A DNA stretch of 64,000 bases from Nocardia asteroides (GTDB lineage Bacteria; Actinomycetota; Actinomycetes; Mycobacteriales; Mycobacteriaceae), in contig NZ_CP089214.1 in NCBI RefSeq assembly GCF_021183625.1, positions 6,758,001-6,822,000 on the forward strand, read 5' to 3'. Below are positions 33,891 through 42,926 of this stretch, piece after piece; the stretch's first letter is position 1; each line of letters opens with the position of its first letter. The notes beneath the pieces are model-generated. The model searched no databases and was not told the origin of the DNA. It saw only the letters and a list, made by a program, of their open reading frames with translations. Both the position numbers and the translations under genes were made by a program.

Positions 33891-34013
33891 CTGGACCGCC
33901 CCTCACGTCTGGCTCTGGGAGGTCGACACCCAGCGGAAACGGCCCGCCGGACCGGAATGGAGATACCGCGTGCCTCCCCGACTTTCGAGGTCGAGTTTTG
34001 CATTCATCGCTTA

Positions 34014-34034
34014 CAAATGCAAGTACATCTGTAC
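34014..34034 (-). promoter_or_regulatory. Operator-like element, site A (CARATGYA inverted pair)
   Basis: CAAATGCA-AG-TACATCTG followed by TAC: two CARATGYA half-sites facing each other across two bases. It matches site C (36428-36448) at 20 of 21 positions. On the minus strand TTGCAT inside it could be a -35 box, so the motif may overlap the promoter of the 33654-33890 gene. Confidence 0.62.
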
Positions 34035-34428
34035 GAACGACCAGGGTCGGGGGCGGCCCCGCGCGCTGGTCTCGTCGGCGCCGACCGCCCTTGTGCGTCT
34101 TGCCCTTCCGGCTCCGCCGCGTACCGGCTGCCGGTGCGGCGCGCGCCCGGCCGGGCGGGCTCGAGCGTACCGGCGCCGCGCCGGGCGCCGCCGTGCGAGA
34201 GTGACCGGATCCGCCACGATCGCGGATCGTTTGCGGCACGGCTGTTTTCGTGTGACCCGCGGCGGACGGGGCACTCCGGTGTTGTGGCGGTGCGGGATCG
34301 GGGCGCGCAAGGCCACTTGATCGCGAGATCCGGCCTGGCAGTGGCGACGTGCGGGTAAACGCCAGGTCAACGACGTTCCCCGAGAGCGCCCCCGACCGCG
34401 GCGCCCGTGCTACAGTCCGGATTGTGGG
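34035..34428. other. Gene-poor stretch between sites A and B
   Basis: About 390 bases of GC-rich sequence without recognisable gene. Open frames exist on both strands but are low-complexity Arg/Pro/Gly translations. The upstream parts of both flanking operator-like sites are the only structure seen. Confidence 0.5.
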
Positions 34429-34462
34429 TGCAGATGCAAGAACGTTTGCGTGTGCATCTGCA
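34429..34462 (+). promoter_or_regulatory. Operator-like element, site B (perfect inverted repeat)
   Basis: TGCAGATGCA, 14 bases, then TGCATCTGCA: a perfect ten-base dyad with CAGATGCA half-sites, ending 39 bases before the DUF397 ATG. Half-sites are the same as in sites A, C and D. Confidence 0.68.
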
Positions 34463-34501
34463 AATTCTAGCGATCTGTCGTAGAAAAACAGGAGACGGCG
34501 A

Positions 34502-34735
34502 ATGTCTGCAACATCGGTGCGTGCAACGGAGCGGCCGGCCGACGACGCGTGGAAGAAGAGCACCTTCAGTAATCCGAGCGGGAACTGCGTGGAAGTCGCG
34601 GAGACCAGCAACGGCCTGGTGGCGGTGCGCAATTCGCGGCAACCCGACGGTGCGGTGATCTACTACACCCGCCCGGAGATCGATGCCTTCGTACGTGGCG
34701 CGAAAGCGGGAGAGTTCGACTATCTGACCGCCTGA
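34502..34735 (+). CDS. DUF397 domain protein
   Basis: 77-residue small protein with the DUF397 signature: DAWKKSTFSNPSGNCVEVA, then VAVRNSR and the F/Y-containing end AFVRGAKAGEFDYL. DUF397 proteins are the partners, possibly antagonists, of XRE/DUF5753 regulators in actinobacteria (Streptomyces BldB/Scr-type pairs). ATG follows aggaga. The XRE regulator downstream (34883) is its likely partner but is frameshifted here. Confidence 0.93.
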   Translation: MSATSVRATERPADDAWKKSTFSNPSGNCVEVAETSNGLVAVRNSRQPDGAVIYYTRPEIDAFVRGAKAGEFDYLTA

Positions 34736-34882
34736 GCGGTAGCATTGGCGATCGGTGCGGTGTGCCCCACGGCTCGAAGGGTGTTCGGCGAGTAAGGCTG
34801 TTCGTGCAAACGAGAAAACAGCGGAACTCGGAGCGGTGGTGGCACACTGTGGGCTATCCCCGAGTATCGGAGAAGAACCTCC

Positions 34883-35840
34883 ATGATCGCTGAACCCGAC
34901 GGCTTCGATGAAACCGACGGCATAACCGGCTCCGGCAGCCTCGACGGCTCCGCTGCCCCCGGATCGAGCGGCCGCGGCAACCCCGCCCCCGATCGCGGGC
35001 CCACCGTGCTGCGGATCGCGCTCGGTGGCCAGCTCCGGAAGCTCCGTGAGCACAAGAACATCACGCGCGAGCAGGCGGGGGAGCACATCCGCGGTTCGCA
35101 CGCCAAGATCAGCCGGCTCGAGCTGGGGCCGCACCGGCTTCAAGGAACGCGACATCCGCGATCTGCTGACGCTCTACGGCGTCACCGACCGGGCGCGGCG
35201 CGACGAATTCCTCGAGCTCGCCAAGCAGGCCAACGAGCCGGGCTGGTGGCACCACTACAACGATCTGCTTCCCTCGTGGTTCGGCACCTACCTCGGCCTG
35301 GAGCAGGCGGCGAGCAAGATCCGCACCTACGAGGCGCACCTCATTCCCGGGCTGCTGCAGACCTCGGAGTACACCCGCGCGGTCGTCTCGCTCGGCTACG
35401 AGGACGCCAACACCGACCGCCGCGTCGACATGCGGATGCGCAGGCAGGACATCCTGACCCGCACCGACCCGCCGGTGGTCTGGGCGGTCGTGGACGAGGC
35501 GGCGCTGCACCGCCCGGTCGGCGGCCCCGCCGTGCACCGCGCGCAGATGGAGCACCTGATAAAGCTCGCCGCGCTGCCCAACGTCACGCTGCAGGTACTG
35601 CCCTACACCGCGGGCGAGCACGCCGCCGCGGGCAGCTCGTTCAGCATCCTGCGCTTCGCCGAGCAGGAGCTGCCCGACGTCGTCTACCTCGAGCACCTGA
35701 CCAGCGCGCTCTACCTGGACCGCAGGCAGGACCTCGCGCTGTACCTCTCGGTCATGGACCGGCTGAGCGTGCAGGCCGCGACGCCGGAGGATTCGTTGAA
35801 GATCTTCGCGGAGTACGCCGAGAAGGCCGACCCGCGGTAG
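34883..35840 (+). pseudogene. XRE/DUF5753 regulator, frameshifted by one G insertion
   Basis: The N-terminal HTH is in one frame (LRKLREHKNITREQAGEHIRGSHAKISRLELG) and the rest (RTGFKERDIRDLL to the end at 35840) in the next. The jump is at the GGGG run 35125-35128: the intact paralogue (42927-43916) reads CTGGGC where this reads CTGGGGCC, one G more. The C-terminal DUF5753 sensor domain is complete and close to the paralogue's (GWWHHYNDLLPSWFGTYLGLE, LIPGLLQTSEYTRAVV, ALPNVTLQVLPY). Either a real mutation in a G-run or a sequencing error; the reading is fully restored by removing one G. Confidence 0.82.
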
Positions 35841-35855
35841 GAGCCTTCTCCCAGA

Positions 35856-35891
35856 CCAGCGCCGCACCGGTGGATACCGGTGCGGCGCTGG
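35856..35891. terminator. Intrinsic-type hairpin after the XRE pseudogene
   Basis: CCAGCGCCGCACCGGT, loop GGAT, ACCGGTGCGGCGCTGG: a perfect 16-bp stem starting 16 bases past the stop, followed by a short T-rich tract (catttctc). Confidence 0.85.
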
Positions 35892-35994
35892 CATTTCTCT
35901 GCGGGCTCCGATGACTCGCGCGCGCCGGTGGGGGCGCGTGCGGGGCACCGAAGTTCTGTTCAGCTGCCGCCCGCACCCACGCGGGCGGCGCGGA

Positions 35995-36303
35995 TCACGG
36001 CGTCAGGCAGGTGGCGGCGATGCGCCAGAAGGTGTCCGGCTGCAGCGCCTCGACATCCCAGTCCTCGGACAGCGCGTGCGCCGTGCTGACGATGCGGTCG
36101 ATGTCGAAGTCGGCGCGGGTGGCCGCCCCGGTCGATTCGACCGCGTCGATGACGTAGGCGGTCGCGGACTCCCGCGTGCCGATCATCGCTGCCTGTTGCC
36201 CGTACCGGGCCGAGAAAGTGCTCATGATCAAACCGTTCGCCGGCCCGTCGGCCAGTGCGATCCCGGCGGCGCCGTCGCGATCGCCGTGTAGTGGTGGATT
36301 CAT
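35995..36303 (-). CDS. Small hypothetical protein (102 aa)
   Basis: 102 residues with ATG preceded by agggg. The sequence (SARYGQQAAMIGTRESATAYVIDAVESTG, then ADFDIDRIVSTAHALSEDWDVEAL) is soluble and helical with a central acidic part; no family recognised. It has site C in the same place relative to its start (about 125 bases upstream) as the 33654-33890 gene has site A, pointing to shared control with the XRE/DUF397 genes. Confidence 0.6.
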   Translation of the reverse strand: MNPPLHGDRDGAAGIALADGPANGLIMSTFSARYGQQAAMIGTRESATAYVIDAVESTGAATRADFDIDRIVSTAHALSEDWDVEALQPDTFWRIAATCLTP

Positions 36304-36427
36304 TCGATAACCCCTTAACCTCCGACGACAGTGAACACCCGGCAACAATCGCCGGCCACTCCCTGCCGTGGCCTCCCTGTGTCCCCTGTCGAGCGTTGCG
36401 CGACCGAGTTTAGGGCCGTCCGCCTTT

Positions 36428-36448
36428 CAAATGCAAGCACATCTGTAC
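36428..36448 (-). promoter_or_regulatory. Operator-like element, site C
   Basis: CAAATGCAAGCACATCTGTAC-type sequence: the same arrangement as site A, differing in one base. Reading the minus strand, a TTGCAT/TAAACT promoter-like pair overlaps it. Confidence 0.62.
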
Positions 36449-36836
36449 ATCCGCTTGAGTGTCGGAAAAACCGGCCGAAACGTTACGGACCAGTAATTAC
36501 GCGTGGTAAAGGGCGTTCCGGGAGTCAGTTTTCGGTGGGCATCCGGGTGGTGCACCACGAGTCTTTCAGGTTCGCGATTCGCGCGTGGCGCGGCGCTGTG
36601 GCCGTAAATTTTCCGGCTGTTGAGCCGAAACCGGGGCATATTCGCCGGTGGAGACCCGGACGAGCCCAGAGCTGATTCGGAAATCGAGTTATTCGGACGG
36701 TTGACCAGTTGCCCGTGTCGGCGGGCGTCCGGTATTCGCCGGGTGCGCACCCAGCGGAATTGCCCGAAAAGGCGGCAGCCCTTTCCGCTTTATTTGCCGA
36801 GAGAAAGCCGGGCGCGCACCGATGGCTAATGCAGAG
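36449..36836. other. Stretch without recognisable gene
   Basis: About 390 bases between site C and the stop of the next gene. It is less GC-rich than its surroundings and has no supported coding frame. Confidence 0.5.
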
Positions 36837-37490
36837 TTACCGAAGTGCGGAGATCGCCGCCGCGATCGGAGTTTCCCCGGCCACCACTTCCAGTGTCGCC
36901 CCGGCCGTTTCCGGGGCGTCCAGCAGCGCGACCAGGACCGCCGCGACATCGGCGCGCGGGATGTCGGAGCGCCCGACCCGTTGCCCGATCGTGACCGCGC
37001 CGGTGGCCGGGTCGTCGGTCAGCCTGCCCGGCCGCAGCACGGTCCAGTCCAGGTCGCGGCCGCGCAGATCGTCCTCGGCCTGGGTCTTGGCGTCCAGGTA
37101 GGCGCGCCACACCTCGTCGGTGCCGTCGGGGGCGGGCTCGCCGGCGCCCATCGACGAGATCTGCAGGAACCGGCGCACGCCCGCCGCCTCGGCGGCGCCT
37201 GCGGCCAGCACCGAGCCGTCCCGGTCCACCGTGTACTTGCGCGCGGCCCCGCTGCCCGCACCGGCGCCCGCCGCGAAGACGACGGCGTCGGCGCCGTCGA
37301 GCACGGCGGCGAGCTGCCCGGCGTCGGTGTTCTCCACGTCGAGCAGGACCGCCCGCGCGCCTGCGGCGGCCACCTCGGCCCCGTGCGCCGGATTGCGGAT
37401 CAGCGCCACCGGCTCGTCGCCGCGTTCGCTGAGCAGCCCCGCCAGCAGCAGGGCGATCTTCCCGTGTCCACCTACCAGGACGACACGCAT
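36837..37490 (-). CDS. NAD(P)H-binding protein, atypical SDR (YwnB/HSCARG-like)
   Basis: 217-residue Rossmann-fold protein starting with MRVVLVGGHGKIALLLAGLL (GGHGKI in place of GxxGxxG), typical of the NAD(P)-binding_10 group that includes putative regulators and epimerase-like proteins. Further landmarks: RFLQISSMGAG, YLDAKTQAEDDLR (YxxxK-like) and VLRPGRL. ATG at 37490 begins the fold. Substrate unknown. Confidence 0.88.
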   Translation of the reverse strand: MRVVLVGGHGKIALLLAGLLSERGDEPVALIRNPAHGAEVAAAGARAVLLDVENTDAGQLAAVLDGADAVVFAAGAGAGSGAARKYTVDRDGSVLAAGAAEAAGVRRFLQISSMGAGEPAPDGTDEVWRAYLDAKTQAEDDLRGRDLDWTVLRPGRLTDDPATGAVTIGQRVGRSDIPRADVAAVLVALLDAPETAGATLEVVAGETPIAAAISALR

Positions 37491-37530
37491 GGTGATCTCC
37501 TTCCGGTTTCGCCTCGCCCGGCGCCGGAGA

Positions 37531-38061
37531 TCAGCGCTCCGGTCCGCCGGGATTACAGGCCGCCTGCACCACCGCGTCGTAGCCGACGGCCGGACGCCAG
37601 GGTTCCAGATTCCAGCTCGGCTTGTTCGGGGCGGCCAGCCGCGCCCACACCCAGTGGCAGCGGAACTGGTCGTACATGCCCGCGGTGTCGGCGTCCGGCG
37701 CGGCGGTGAGCACCTCGAGCCAGGCGCGGTTCTCGGCGCCGGGGAAGGGGGTGCGGCGCCCGGCCTCGGTGGGGAAGACGAGCAGCCTGGCGCCGTCCTC
37801 GCCCGCGGTCCACTCGGTGCGCTCGACCAGCGGTTGAGCGGCGTACGGGTCGACGGTGGGCAGCCCGGCCGATGGCAGCTCCGATGGCGCCCTCGTAGTG
37901 GGAATCGGGGCGACCGTCGTGGTGCGAACCGGGGCGACCGTCGTGGTCGGCGGCGCGGCGGCCGGTTCGTCGGCGCCGCAGCCCGCCGTGAGCGCGATCC
38001 CGGCGACGGTGAGCACCGCCGCGAAACCTCGCCGTCCACTTCTCGATACCCGCCTCGACAC
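37531..38061 (-). CDS. DUF2599-like lipoprotein
   Basis: Exported lipoprotein of 176 residues. The signal peptide ends in lipobox LTAGC (mature Cys around residue 28), followed by a Thr/Ala/Pro linker and a compact domain with W-x-W and CNPGG near the end (PSWNLEPWRPAVGYDAVVQAACNPGG), the mark of DUF2599. GTG at 38061 is preferred because ggggagga precedes it; the frame also opens at an ATG 38085. Function unknown. Confidence 0.8.
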   Translation of the reverse strand: MSRRVSRSGRRGFAAVLTVAGIALTAGCGADEPAAAPPTTTVAPVRTTTVAPIPTTRAPSELPSAGLPTVDPYAAQPLVERTEWTAGEDGARLLVFPTEAGRRTPFPGAENRAWLEVLTAAPDADTAGMYDQFRCHWVWARLAAPNKPSWNLEPWRPAVGYDAVVQAACNPGGPER

Positions 38062-38109
38062 GCTCCGGTCCTCCCCGTTCGGCACCGGGGCGAGCCTAGC
38101 GGGTGCGGG

Positions 38110-38358
38110 TCAGTGCCAGAGCGAGCGGCAGGGCAGCCTGCGCAGCTCCGGGCGCACCTTGCCGTCGACGGTCACGGTGAGCCCGGCCTGCACCGCGGCG
38201 GAGGTGAACTCCCACGCCTCGGTGTGCGTGGCGGCGTACTCCAGGACCAGCAGATCGTCCGGGTTCGGCCCGTCGAAGTAGACGGTGATCCGGCGGGTGG
38301 GAACCTCCTCGGTGCCGACGAGCGGGTAGCGGGTCGCGCTGGTGACCGTGCTGTCCAT
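38110..38358 (-). CDS. Small hypothetical protein (82 aa)
   Basis: 82 residues with an ggagac site before ATG 38358. Predicted small alpha/beta protein (RRITVYFDGPNPDDLLVLEYAATH, AGLTVTVDGKVRPELRR); no family recognised. It lies head-to-tail with the lipoprotein gene on the same strand. Confidence 0.6.
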   Translation of the reverse strand: MDSTVTSATRYPLVGTEEVPTRRITVYFDGPNPDDLLVLEYAATHTEAWEFTSAAVQAGLTVTVDGKVRPELRRLPCRSLWH

Positions 38359-38640
38359 GACGCCGTCTCCTTCCCGGCGCCGGAGTGCGACGCCGCCCCT
38401 CGACGGTAAATCCAGCACCATGGCCGGGAACATGTTCCGCGCGGTCGCTTGGACAACTCACAGCCCCCTCCGGGGCGGGTGTGGCGTTGTCACGAGGCGG
38501 ACCAGCGGCGACCCGCGCCGGGTTCACAGCGAAATCCCCCGGCCGTTGTGACGTGTCGGTATGTTGTGATCGCGCTGATCGGGCGGGGGGGTTTGCGAAC
38601 AATGATGGTCGGTAGGTCGGAGCAGGGGAAGGCGGCAGCC

Positions 38641-39867
38641 ATGGGTCGGACGCGGTTCGCTCGGCGGAGCGCTCGAAGACGGGTGGCGCTCCTCGCCGCC
38701 GCCGCGCTGGGGCTGGCGCTGACCGCCGCCCCCGGCAGCGCGGCCCCGCTCTACCCGGCGCCCGACCCGGACCCGTTCTACGGCACCCCCGCCGACATCG
38801 CCGAGCTGGCGCCCGGTGCCGTGATCGCGGTGCGGCCGATGCCCGCGCTGCCCGCCCTCCCGGAGACCGCGGTCACCGTGGTGCGCTTCCGCTCCACCAG
38901 CTCCGAGGGCGCGCCCATCGCGGCGACCTCGACCGTGCTGACTCCGCGCGGGCACCGGCCGGACGGGCCGCTGCTCTCCTACCAGCACATCATCAACGGC
39001 CTCGGCTCCGAGTGCTCGGTCTCCCGGGTGCTCTACACCGCGGACCCGGATCTGATGGTGAAGGAGGCGCCCGCGCTGAACGTCGCGCTGGCCAGGGGCT
39101 GGAGCGTCGCGCTGCCCGACCACCTCGGCCCGAACTTCGCCTACGGCGCCGCCAGGCTCGGCGGGATGATCACCCTGGACGGCATCCGCGCGGTGCGGCA
39201 GGTCGGCGAGCTCGGCGTCGGCGGCTCGCCGGTGACCATGGCCGGCTACTCCGGCGGCGGCATGGCGACCGCGTGGGCGGCCGCGCTGGCGCCGCGCTAC
39301 GCGCCGGAGCTGGAGATCGCGGGCGCCGCGCTCGGCGGGGTGCCGATGAACCTGGTGTCGATGATGGAGCAGCTCGGCTTCGCCGCGCACCCGGTCTTCG
39401 GGCTGGCGCTGGCCGCCGGGCTCGGGCTGGAGCGCGAGTACCCGGACCGCTTCCCGCTCAGCGAGCAGCTCAACGAGCGCGGCCTCGCGGCGCGCGCGGC
39501 CATGGCGAACAGCTGCACCAACGGCATCCTCGCCGCGGGCGCGGGCCGCGGCGTCATGGACTTCGCGCGCACCACCTCCATGATCAGCAGCCCCGAGGCG
39601 CGCGCGGTGGTGGAGGAGAACAGCCTCGAGCTCTACGACGGCGTCCCCACCATGCCGATCTACGAGTGGCACTCGCCGATCGACGGGCTGATCCCGATCG
39701 ACGCCATCGTGCGGACCGACCGGCGCTGGTGCGCCGCGGGCACCCCGCTGCAGGCCGAGCTCACCCCGGTGCCCGACCACCTCACCGCCGCGGTGCTCGG
39801 CGTGCCCGGCGCGCTCGCCTGGCTGGAGGGCCGCTTCCGCGGCGATCCGGCGCCCGGGAACTGCTGA
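38641..39867 (+). CDS. Secreted lipase, LIP family (PF03583)
   Basis: 408-residue secreted alpha/beta hydrolase. The start ATG 38641 gives a classic signal peptide (basic RRSARRR, hydrophobic VALLAAAALGLALT, cleavage after AAPGSAA). Catalytic nucleophile in MAGYSGGGM; candidate acid and base in EWHSPIDGLIPID and the later PDHL block. LIP enzymes hydrolyse triacylglycerols or related esters outside the cell, feeding beta-oxidation. A second family member follows 215 bases later. Confidence 0.9.
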   Translation: MGRTRFARRSARRRVALLAAAALGLALTAAPGSAAPLYPAPDPDPFYGTPADIAELAPGAVIAVRPMPALPALPETAVTVVRFRSTSSEGAPIAATSTVLTPRGHRPDGPLLSYQHIINGLGSECSVSRVLYTADPDLMVKEAPALNVALARGWSVALPDHLGPNFAYGAARLGGMITLDGIRAVRQVGELGVGGSPVTMAGYSGGGMATAWAAALAPRYAPELEIAGAALGGVPMNLVSMMEQLGFAAHPVFGLALAAGLGLEREYPDRFPLSEQLNERGLAARAAMANSCTNGILAAGAGRGVMDFARTTSMISSPEARAVVEENSLELYDGVPTMPIYEWHSPIDGLIPIDAIVRTDRRWCAAGTPLQAELTPVPDHLTAAVLGVPGALAWLEGRFRGDPAPGNC

Positions 39868-40081
39868 GGCGTGACAAACGGGTCGCGGGACGGTCTCGGG
39901 GCCCGGTTTCCGATTGCGAATCGGTGACGCGCCCCCAACGGAACGAATACACGCACCTGCGAGCAACCGCCTTACCCCACACTGATCTCCCTGGCCTCGG
40001 TGCCGGAGGGGGGATTTCGGGGGCCGAAGTCCGCACTTCTCCGGTGCCCTGGCAACGCCACCGCACCCGGGGAAGTGTGCC

Positions 40082-41518
40082 ATGCGATTTCGTGCCACCG
40101 TCGTCACGTTGCTGCTCTGCCTTCCGATCGCCGCGGCTCCGGCCGCGCTCGCGGAACCAGGTGCGCCACCACCTGTTCCGCCTATCCTGACCATCCCTGG
40201 GCTCCCCCCGATCGCACTGCCCGTGCTCCCGGCGCCCGCGGCCGGTATCCCGGTGCCGCCGCTGCACGAACTGGTGGACGCGCTGGTGCCCGCCCCGCCG
40301 GTGCCGGTGCTCCCGGCGCCCGCGCCCGGGGTCGAAGTGCCCGAGCTGGCACCGGATCTCGCGGCGTTCCGGCAGGCGGTGCTGCCCGCGGCCACCGGTG
40401 ACCCGCTCTTCGACCGCTGGCCGCTCGACCTCGCCGACCGGCTCCCCGGCGAGGTGCTGGAGATCCGCGACATCACCAGGTCGGCGGCGCCGCTCATGCC
40501 GGTGCCGATCCGGCAGGCGACGCTGCTCAAGTTCCGCACCACCGACGCGCACGGTGAACCCTCCTTCGGCACCGCGACGCTCGTGGTCCCCGCGGCCGCG
40601 TGGACCGGGGAGGGGCCGCGGCCGGTGCTGGTGAACAACCTGCCGATCGACGCGCTCGGCAAGCGCTGCACGCCCGGCTACACCATGGCGCACGGCCTCT
40701 CGTTCGACACCAACGTCACCGACTTCGTCCCGCCGACCACCGCGCTGGCCGCCGCGCGCGGCTACGCGGTGCTCATCCCGGACCACGAGGGGCCCTGGAT
40801 GGCCTACGCCGAACCGGTGGTCGCCGGGCACGCCGTGCTCGATTCCATCCGGGCCGCGCGCGGCTGGAACCACGCGGAGTTCGCCGGGAGCCGCTTCGCC
40901 ATGACCGGCTACTCGGGCGGCGCGATCGCCACGCACGGCGCGGTGAAGATGCTGCCCGGCTACGCCCCCGAACTCGCGGACTCGGTGGTCGGGGCGGCGC
41001 TCGGCGGGGTCCCCGCCGACTTCGAGATCCTGGCCCGCAGCATGAACGCGAACCTGGCCTCCGGGGTGTTCATGGCCGCGATCCTCGCCATCGGCCGGGA
41101 GCGCCCGGCGATCCTGGACCGGGTCAACCACCTGGGCCGGTGGGTGGCGCTCTCGCCGATCAAGGACGAGTGCATCGGGGTCTTCGCGCTGCCCGGGCTG
41201 CTGCAGCTCTCGGTCGACGTCGCCGCCGACATGGCGAACCCGCTCGGCTCCGAGCTGGCCGCGGAGATCTACGCGGTGACCAGGATGCCCGGCATCCGTT
41301 CGCCGGTTCCGCTCTACATCTACAACGGCGACCAGGAGTTCTGGATCCCGGCCGAGGGGGCGCGCAACCTGTACCGGGAGCAGTGCGCGCTCGGCGCGAA
41401 CGCGGTCTACCGCGGGGTGCTCGGCGAGCACATCATCGGCGCCGCGACCGGCTACCCGGAGGCGGTGCGCTGGCTGGACCAGCGGCTGCGCGGGGTCACG
41501 GCGCGTTCGGAGTGCTGA
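40082..41518 (+). CDS. Secreted lipase, LIP family (second copy)
   Basis: 478 residues, with a signal peptide (MRFRATVVTLLLCLPIAAAPAALA), a Pro/Val/Leu-rich linker, and a LIP domain with nucleophile elbow MTGYSGGA and the C-terminal block YIYNGDQEFWIPAEGARN (acid) then GEHI (His). It is a diverged paralogue of the previous gene, with only partial sequence identity. The stop TGA is inside an 18-bp tandem repeat. Confidence 0.9.
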   Translation: MRFRATVVTLLLCLPIAAAPAALAEPGAPPPVPPILTIPGLPPIALPVLPAPAAGIPVPPLHELVDALVPAPPVPVLPAPAPGVEVPELAPDLAAFRQAVLPAATGDPLFDRWPLDLADRLPGEVLEIRDITRSAAPLMPVPIRQATLLKFRTTDAHGEPSFGTATLVVPAAAWTGEGPRPVLVNNLPIDALGKRCTPGYTMAHGLSFDTNVTDFVPPTTALAAARGYAVLIPDHEGPWMAYAEPVVAGHAVLDSIRAARGWNHAEFAGSRFAMTGYSGGAIATHGAVKMLPGYAPELADSVVGAALGGVPADFEILARSMNANLASGVFMAAILAIGRERPAILDRVNHLGRWVALSPIKDECIGVFALPGLLQLSVDVAADMANPLGSELAAEIYAVTRMPGIRSPVPLYIYNGDQEFWIPAEGARNLYREQCALGANAVYRGVLGEHIIGAATGYPEAVRWLDQRLRGVTARSEC

Positions 41519-41542
41519 TGTGACTCGGAGTGCTGATGTGAG
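41507..41542 (+). repeat. Two tandem 18-bp units at the lipase stop codon
   Basis: TCGGAGTGCTGATGTGAC followed by the same with final G. The TGA of the lipase is within the first unit. Looks like a recent small duplication. Confidence 0.85.
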
Positions 41543-41677
41543 CTGTCGGCAGGCGCCGCCGGTCCGGTTTGTCGCCGGGCACAGAATCGGCGGCGACACC
41601 GCGAGCCCGGCCGCCGCTGCCGGTACCGTTGGCCGCTCCGGCCGCACCCGGCGGCCGGAGGTCGCGGAGAGCAGCAG

Positions 41678-42739
41678 ATGAACGACAGCACCACCCTCGC
41701 CTCCGACCAGGCGAAGGCCCTGGTCGGATCCCATTTCCGGCTCGCCGACCACTTCGAGGTGGGGCGCGAGAAGATCCGCGAGTTCGCCGGGGCGGTGCAG
41801 GACCAGCACCCGGCGCACCGGCACGAGGCCGCCGCCGCCGAGCTCGGGTACAAGGGCATCATCGCCCCGCTGACCTTCCCCTCCATCGTGTGGATGCTGA
41901 TGCAGCGCGCGCTCTTCGACTCGGTGCTGACCGGCTACGACATCAGCCAGATGCTGCAGACCGAGCAGCGCATCCGGATGCACCGGCCGCTGGTCGCGGG
42001 CGACGTGCTCGGCTGCGACGCCTGGTTCGAGTCGTTCCGGCAGTTCGGCGACAAGGACTTCCTGGTCAGCCGGAACGTGCTCACCGATGCCGACGGCCAC
42101 GTGCTGCAGACCGCGCACACCACGGTGGTCGCGCAGACCGGCCCGGCCCGGGTCACCGGCTTCGCGGACGCGGTGGACGGGGTGATCATGACCGGCACCT
42201 CGCTCGCCGCCCGCACCGGCGCCGGGGAGGAGGCGGCGGAGCCGGGCATCGTCGCGGTCACCGGCGCGCGGGATGCCGTGCCCGGGGTGGACGAGTCGGC
42301 GGTGCGGATCCCGCGCACCCGGCTCGCCTTCGAGGAGCTGCGGGTCGGCGACGAGCTGCCCGCCCGCTCCTTCCCGCTCTCCCGCGGTGACCTGGTGAAC
42401 TACGCCGGGGTCTCCGGCGACACCAACCCGATCCACTTCAGCGACGAGATCGCCGCGGCCATCGGGCTGCCCGACGTGGTCGCGCACGGCCTGCTCACCA
42501 TGGGGCTCGGCGCCGGCTACCTCACCGAGTGGCTCGGCGACCCGGCCGCCGTCGTCGAGTACGGCGTCCGGTTCAGCGGTTTCGCGCCGGTGCCGGCGGC
42601 CCGCGCGGCGTCGGTGCGGTTCACCGGGCGGGTCAGGGCGCTCGACCCGGTGCGCCGCTCGGCGACGCTGGGCATCGGCGCGACCTGCGGCGGCAACAAG
42701 CTCTTCGGCAAGGCGAGCGCGGAGGTGCTGCTGCGCTGA
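41678..42739 (+). CDS. hadAB: Fused (3R)-hydroxyacyl-ACP dehydratase HadA/HadB-type protein
   Basis: 353-residue protein with two hot-dog domains. The first (residues about 10-150, HadA-like) has the FAS1-type MaoC beginning FRLADHFEVGREKIREFAGAVQDQHPAHR; the second (about 205-353, HadB-like) carries the active-site hydratase motif SGDTNPIHFSDEIAAA with the catalytic Asp/His pair. In mycobacteria HadA and HadB are separate genes; a single fused protein is typical of Nocardia-type genomes. Role: dehydration step of FAS-II mycolic-acid elongation. No other FAS-II gene is adjacent. Confidence 0.9.
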   Translation: MNDSTTLASDQAKALVGSHFRLADHFEVGREKIREFAGAVQDQHPAHRHEAAAAELGYKGIIAPLTFPSIVWMLMQRALFDSVLTGYDISQMLQTEQRIRMHRPLVAGDVLGCDAWFESFRQFGDKDFLVSRNVLTDADGHVLQTAHTTVVAQTGPARVTGFADAVDGVIMTGTSLAARTGAGEEAAEPGIVAVTGARDAVPGVDESAVRIPRTRLAFEELRVGDELPARSFPLSRGDLVNYAGVSGDTNPIHFSDEIAAAIGLPDVVAHGLLTMGLGAGYLTEWLGDPAAVVEYGVRFSGFAPVPAARAASVRFTGRVRALDPVRRSATLGIGATCGGNKLFGKASAEVLLR

Positions 42740-42837
42740 GCCGAGCGGCATCCCGGCCGATCGAGGACAAAGGCCAGGCCGGAGCGTTTTCCACTACAGT
42801 GGGCGATTGCGTTGCGGCGGTGCGGATTTCGCTGTGC

Positions 42838-42861
42838 GTACAGATGTAAGCACAGATGTGC
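42838..42861 (+). promoter_or_regulatory. Operator-like element, site D (CAGATGYA direct pair)
   Basis: GTACAGATGT-AAGC-ACAGATGTG: two ACAGATGT half-sites in direct orientation, 12 bases apart, ending 65 bases before the XRE gene start. The GTACAGATGT arm is also found in sites A and C (as the complement). Confidence 0.6.
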
Positions 42862-42926
42862 GCTCTTCGGTGAACCAGCACAGGTGATCGTGGATTCATG
42901 TCGGACCCGCATGGCAGTATCGGTCC

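Noticed and set aside
33763..34320. Plus-strand open frame with a Trp-rich stretch (NGWLIWTAPHVWLWEV)
   Set aside because: It overlaps the minus-strand small gene and then becomes Arg/Ala/Pro low-complexity; no start signal or family.
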